A DNA stretch of 64,000 nucleotides from Oscillospiraceae bacterium (GTDB taxonomy: Bacteria > Bacillota > Clostridia > Oscillospirales > Oscillospiraceae), in the NCBI GenBank assembly GCA_910575695.1, contig CAJTGJ010000009.1:59360-123359 (forward strand). Reading direction: 5' to 3'. The notes below the pieces were generated by a model. That model saw only the letters and a program-made list of their open reading frames with translations. It was not told the origin of the DNA and ran no database searches. Both the position numbers and the translations under genes were made by a program. The number at the start of each line of letters is the position of its first letter. The first letter of the stretch is position 1. Positions 63,912 to 64,000 of this stretch are shown here, piece after piece.

Positions 63912-64000
63912 CATGGAACACGTAGATTTACGAAAATTGAATAGCGGAGAACTCACACAGGTACGCCGTCAGGTCGTACGCCTCAAAAAGATGGGGAAAC
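63912..64000 (+). CDS. IS630-family transposase, 5' end only
   Basis: 29 codons to the window edge: MEHVDLRKLNSGELTQVRRQ then VVRLKKMGK, the typical N-terminal HTH of IS630 transposases. TAAAAT about 20 bp upstream may be its -10. It interrupts the DUF262 gene. Confidence 0.6.

Larger units (their letters stand above)
41635..64000. mobile_element. Element 2: related integrative mobilizable element (right end outside)
   Basis: Same backbone order as element 1. It begins at the central att and runs past the window. Cargo: PI-PLC and a wall-hydrolase-like gene (43.4-45.3 kb) and a restriction/abortive-infection cluster (53.1 kb onward). Confidence 0.8.

Overview
The window looks like chromosomal DNA of a GC-rich, gut-type Firmicute. 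Oscillospiraceae (a Flavonifractor/Lawsonibacter-like Clostridium) is my inference from codon use, the integrase/excisionase types, MobP3-like relaxases, BspA-like leucine-rich repeat proteins and the glycosidase repertoire; no rRNA marker is present. It divides into four parts.

(1) 1-7500, host chromosome: a same-strand group of beta-glucan genes (a lipoprotein with two GH16 domains, a processive GT2 glycosyltransferase, and a domain-swapped GH3 beta-glucosidase anchored by two membrane helices). A decayed phosphotransferase gene and an intact tRNA-Pro(GGG) follow.

(2) 7502-41634, element 1, and (3) 41635 to the window end, element 2: two related integrative mobilizable elements in tandem at the 3' half of tRNA-Pro. 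A 77-bp perfect direct repeat (7502-7578 = 41635-41711) marks the two att sites seen; the third lies outside. Both share one backbone in one order: tyrosine integrase, small DUF6809-like protein, excisionase, Sel1-repeat MobP3-like relaxase, ribbon-helix-helix accessory protein, iteron/hairpin region (candidate oriT), HTH_36 protein, then divergently a 1024-aa homologue of eukaryotic-type RNA-dependent RNA polymerases (FQIR..KG and DYDGD motifs) with an overlapping 287-aa partner of unknown function. No type IV secretion genes are visible, so transfer would need a helper.

(4) Cargo differs between the elements and is bordered by a ~65-70 bp dispersed repeat (five copies: about 9491, 17882, 40311, 45661, 53057). 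Element 1 carries a probable anti-phage operon (coiled-coil protein, Hsp70-like ATPase, UvrD-like helicase, DrmA-like helicase, DrmB-like DUF1998 protein, SLATT-like two-helix membrane protein, small Pro-rich protein), which I do not recognise as a described system. It also carries an IS110, an AAA+(MoxR)/LRR/VWA operon divergent from an LRR-DUF4132 gene, and a graveyard of broken genes. Element 2 carries an aldo-keto reductase and a type I restriction operon with two extra HEPN/Abi-type genes, downstream of a GmrSD-like restriction gene broken by an amber codon and an IS630. A second cargo site between its DUF6809 and xis genes holds a PI-PLC and a secreted cell-wall-hydrolase-like gene.

Many genes outside the core defence and polymerase genes have single-base shifts, several at homopolymers, so either decay or assembly error must be kept in mind.
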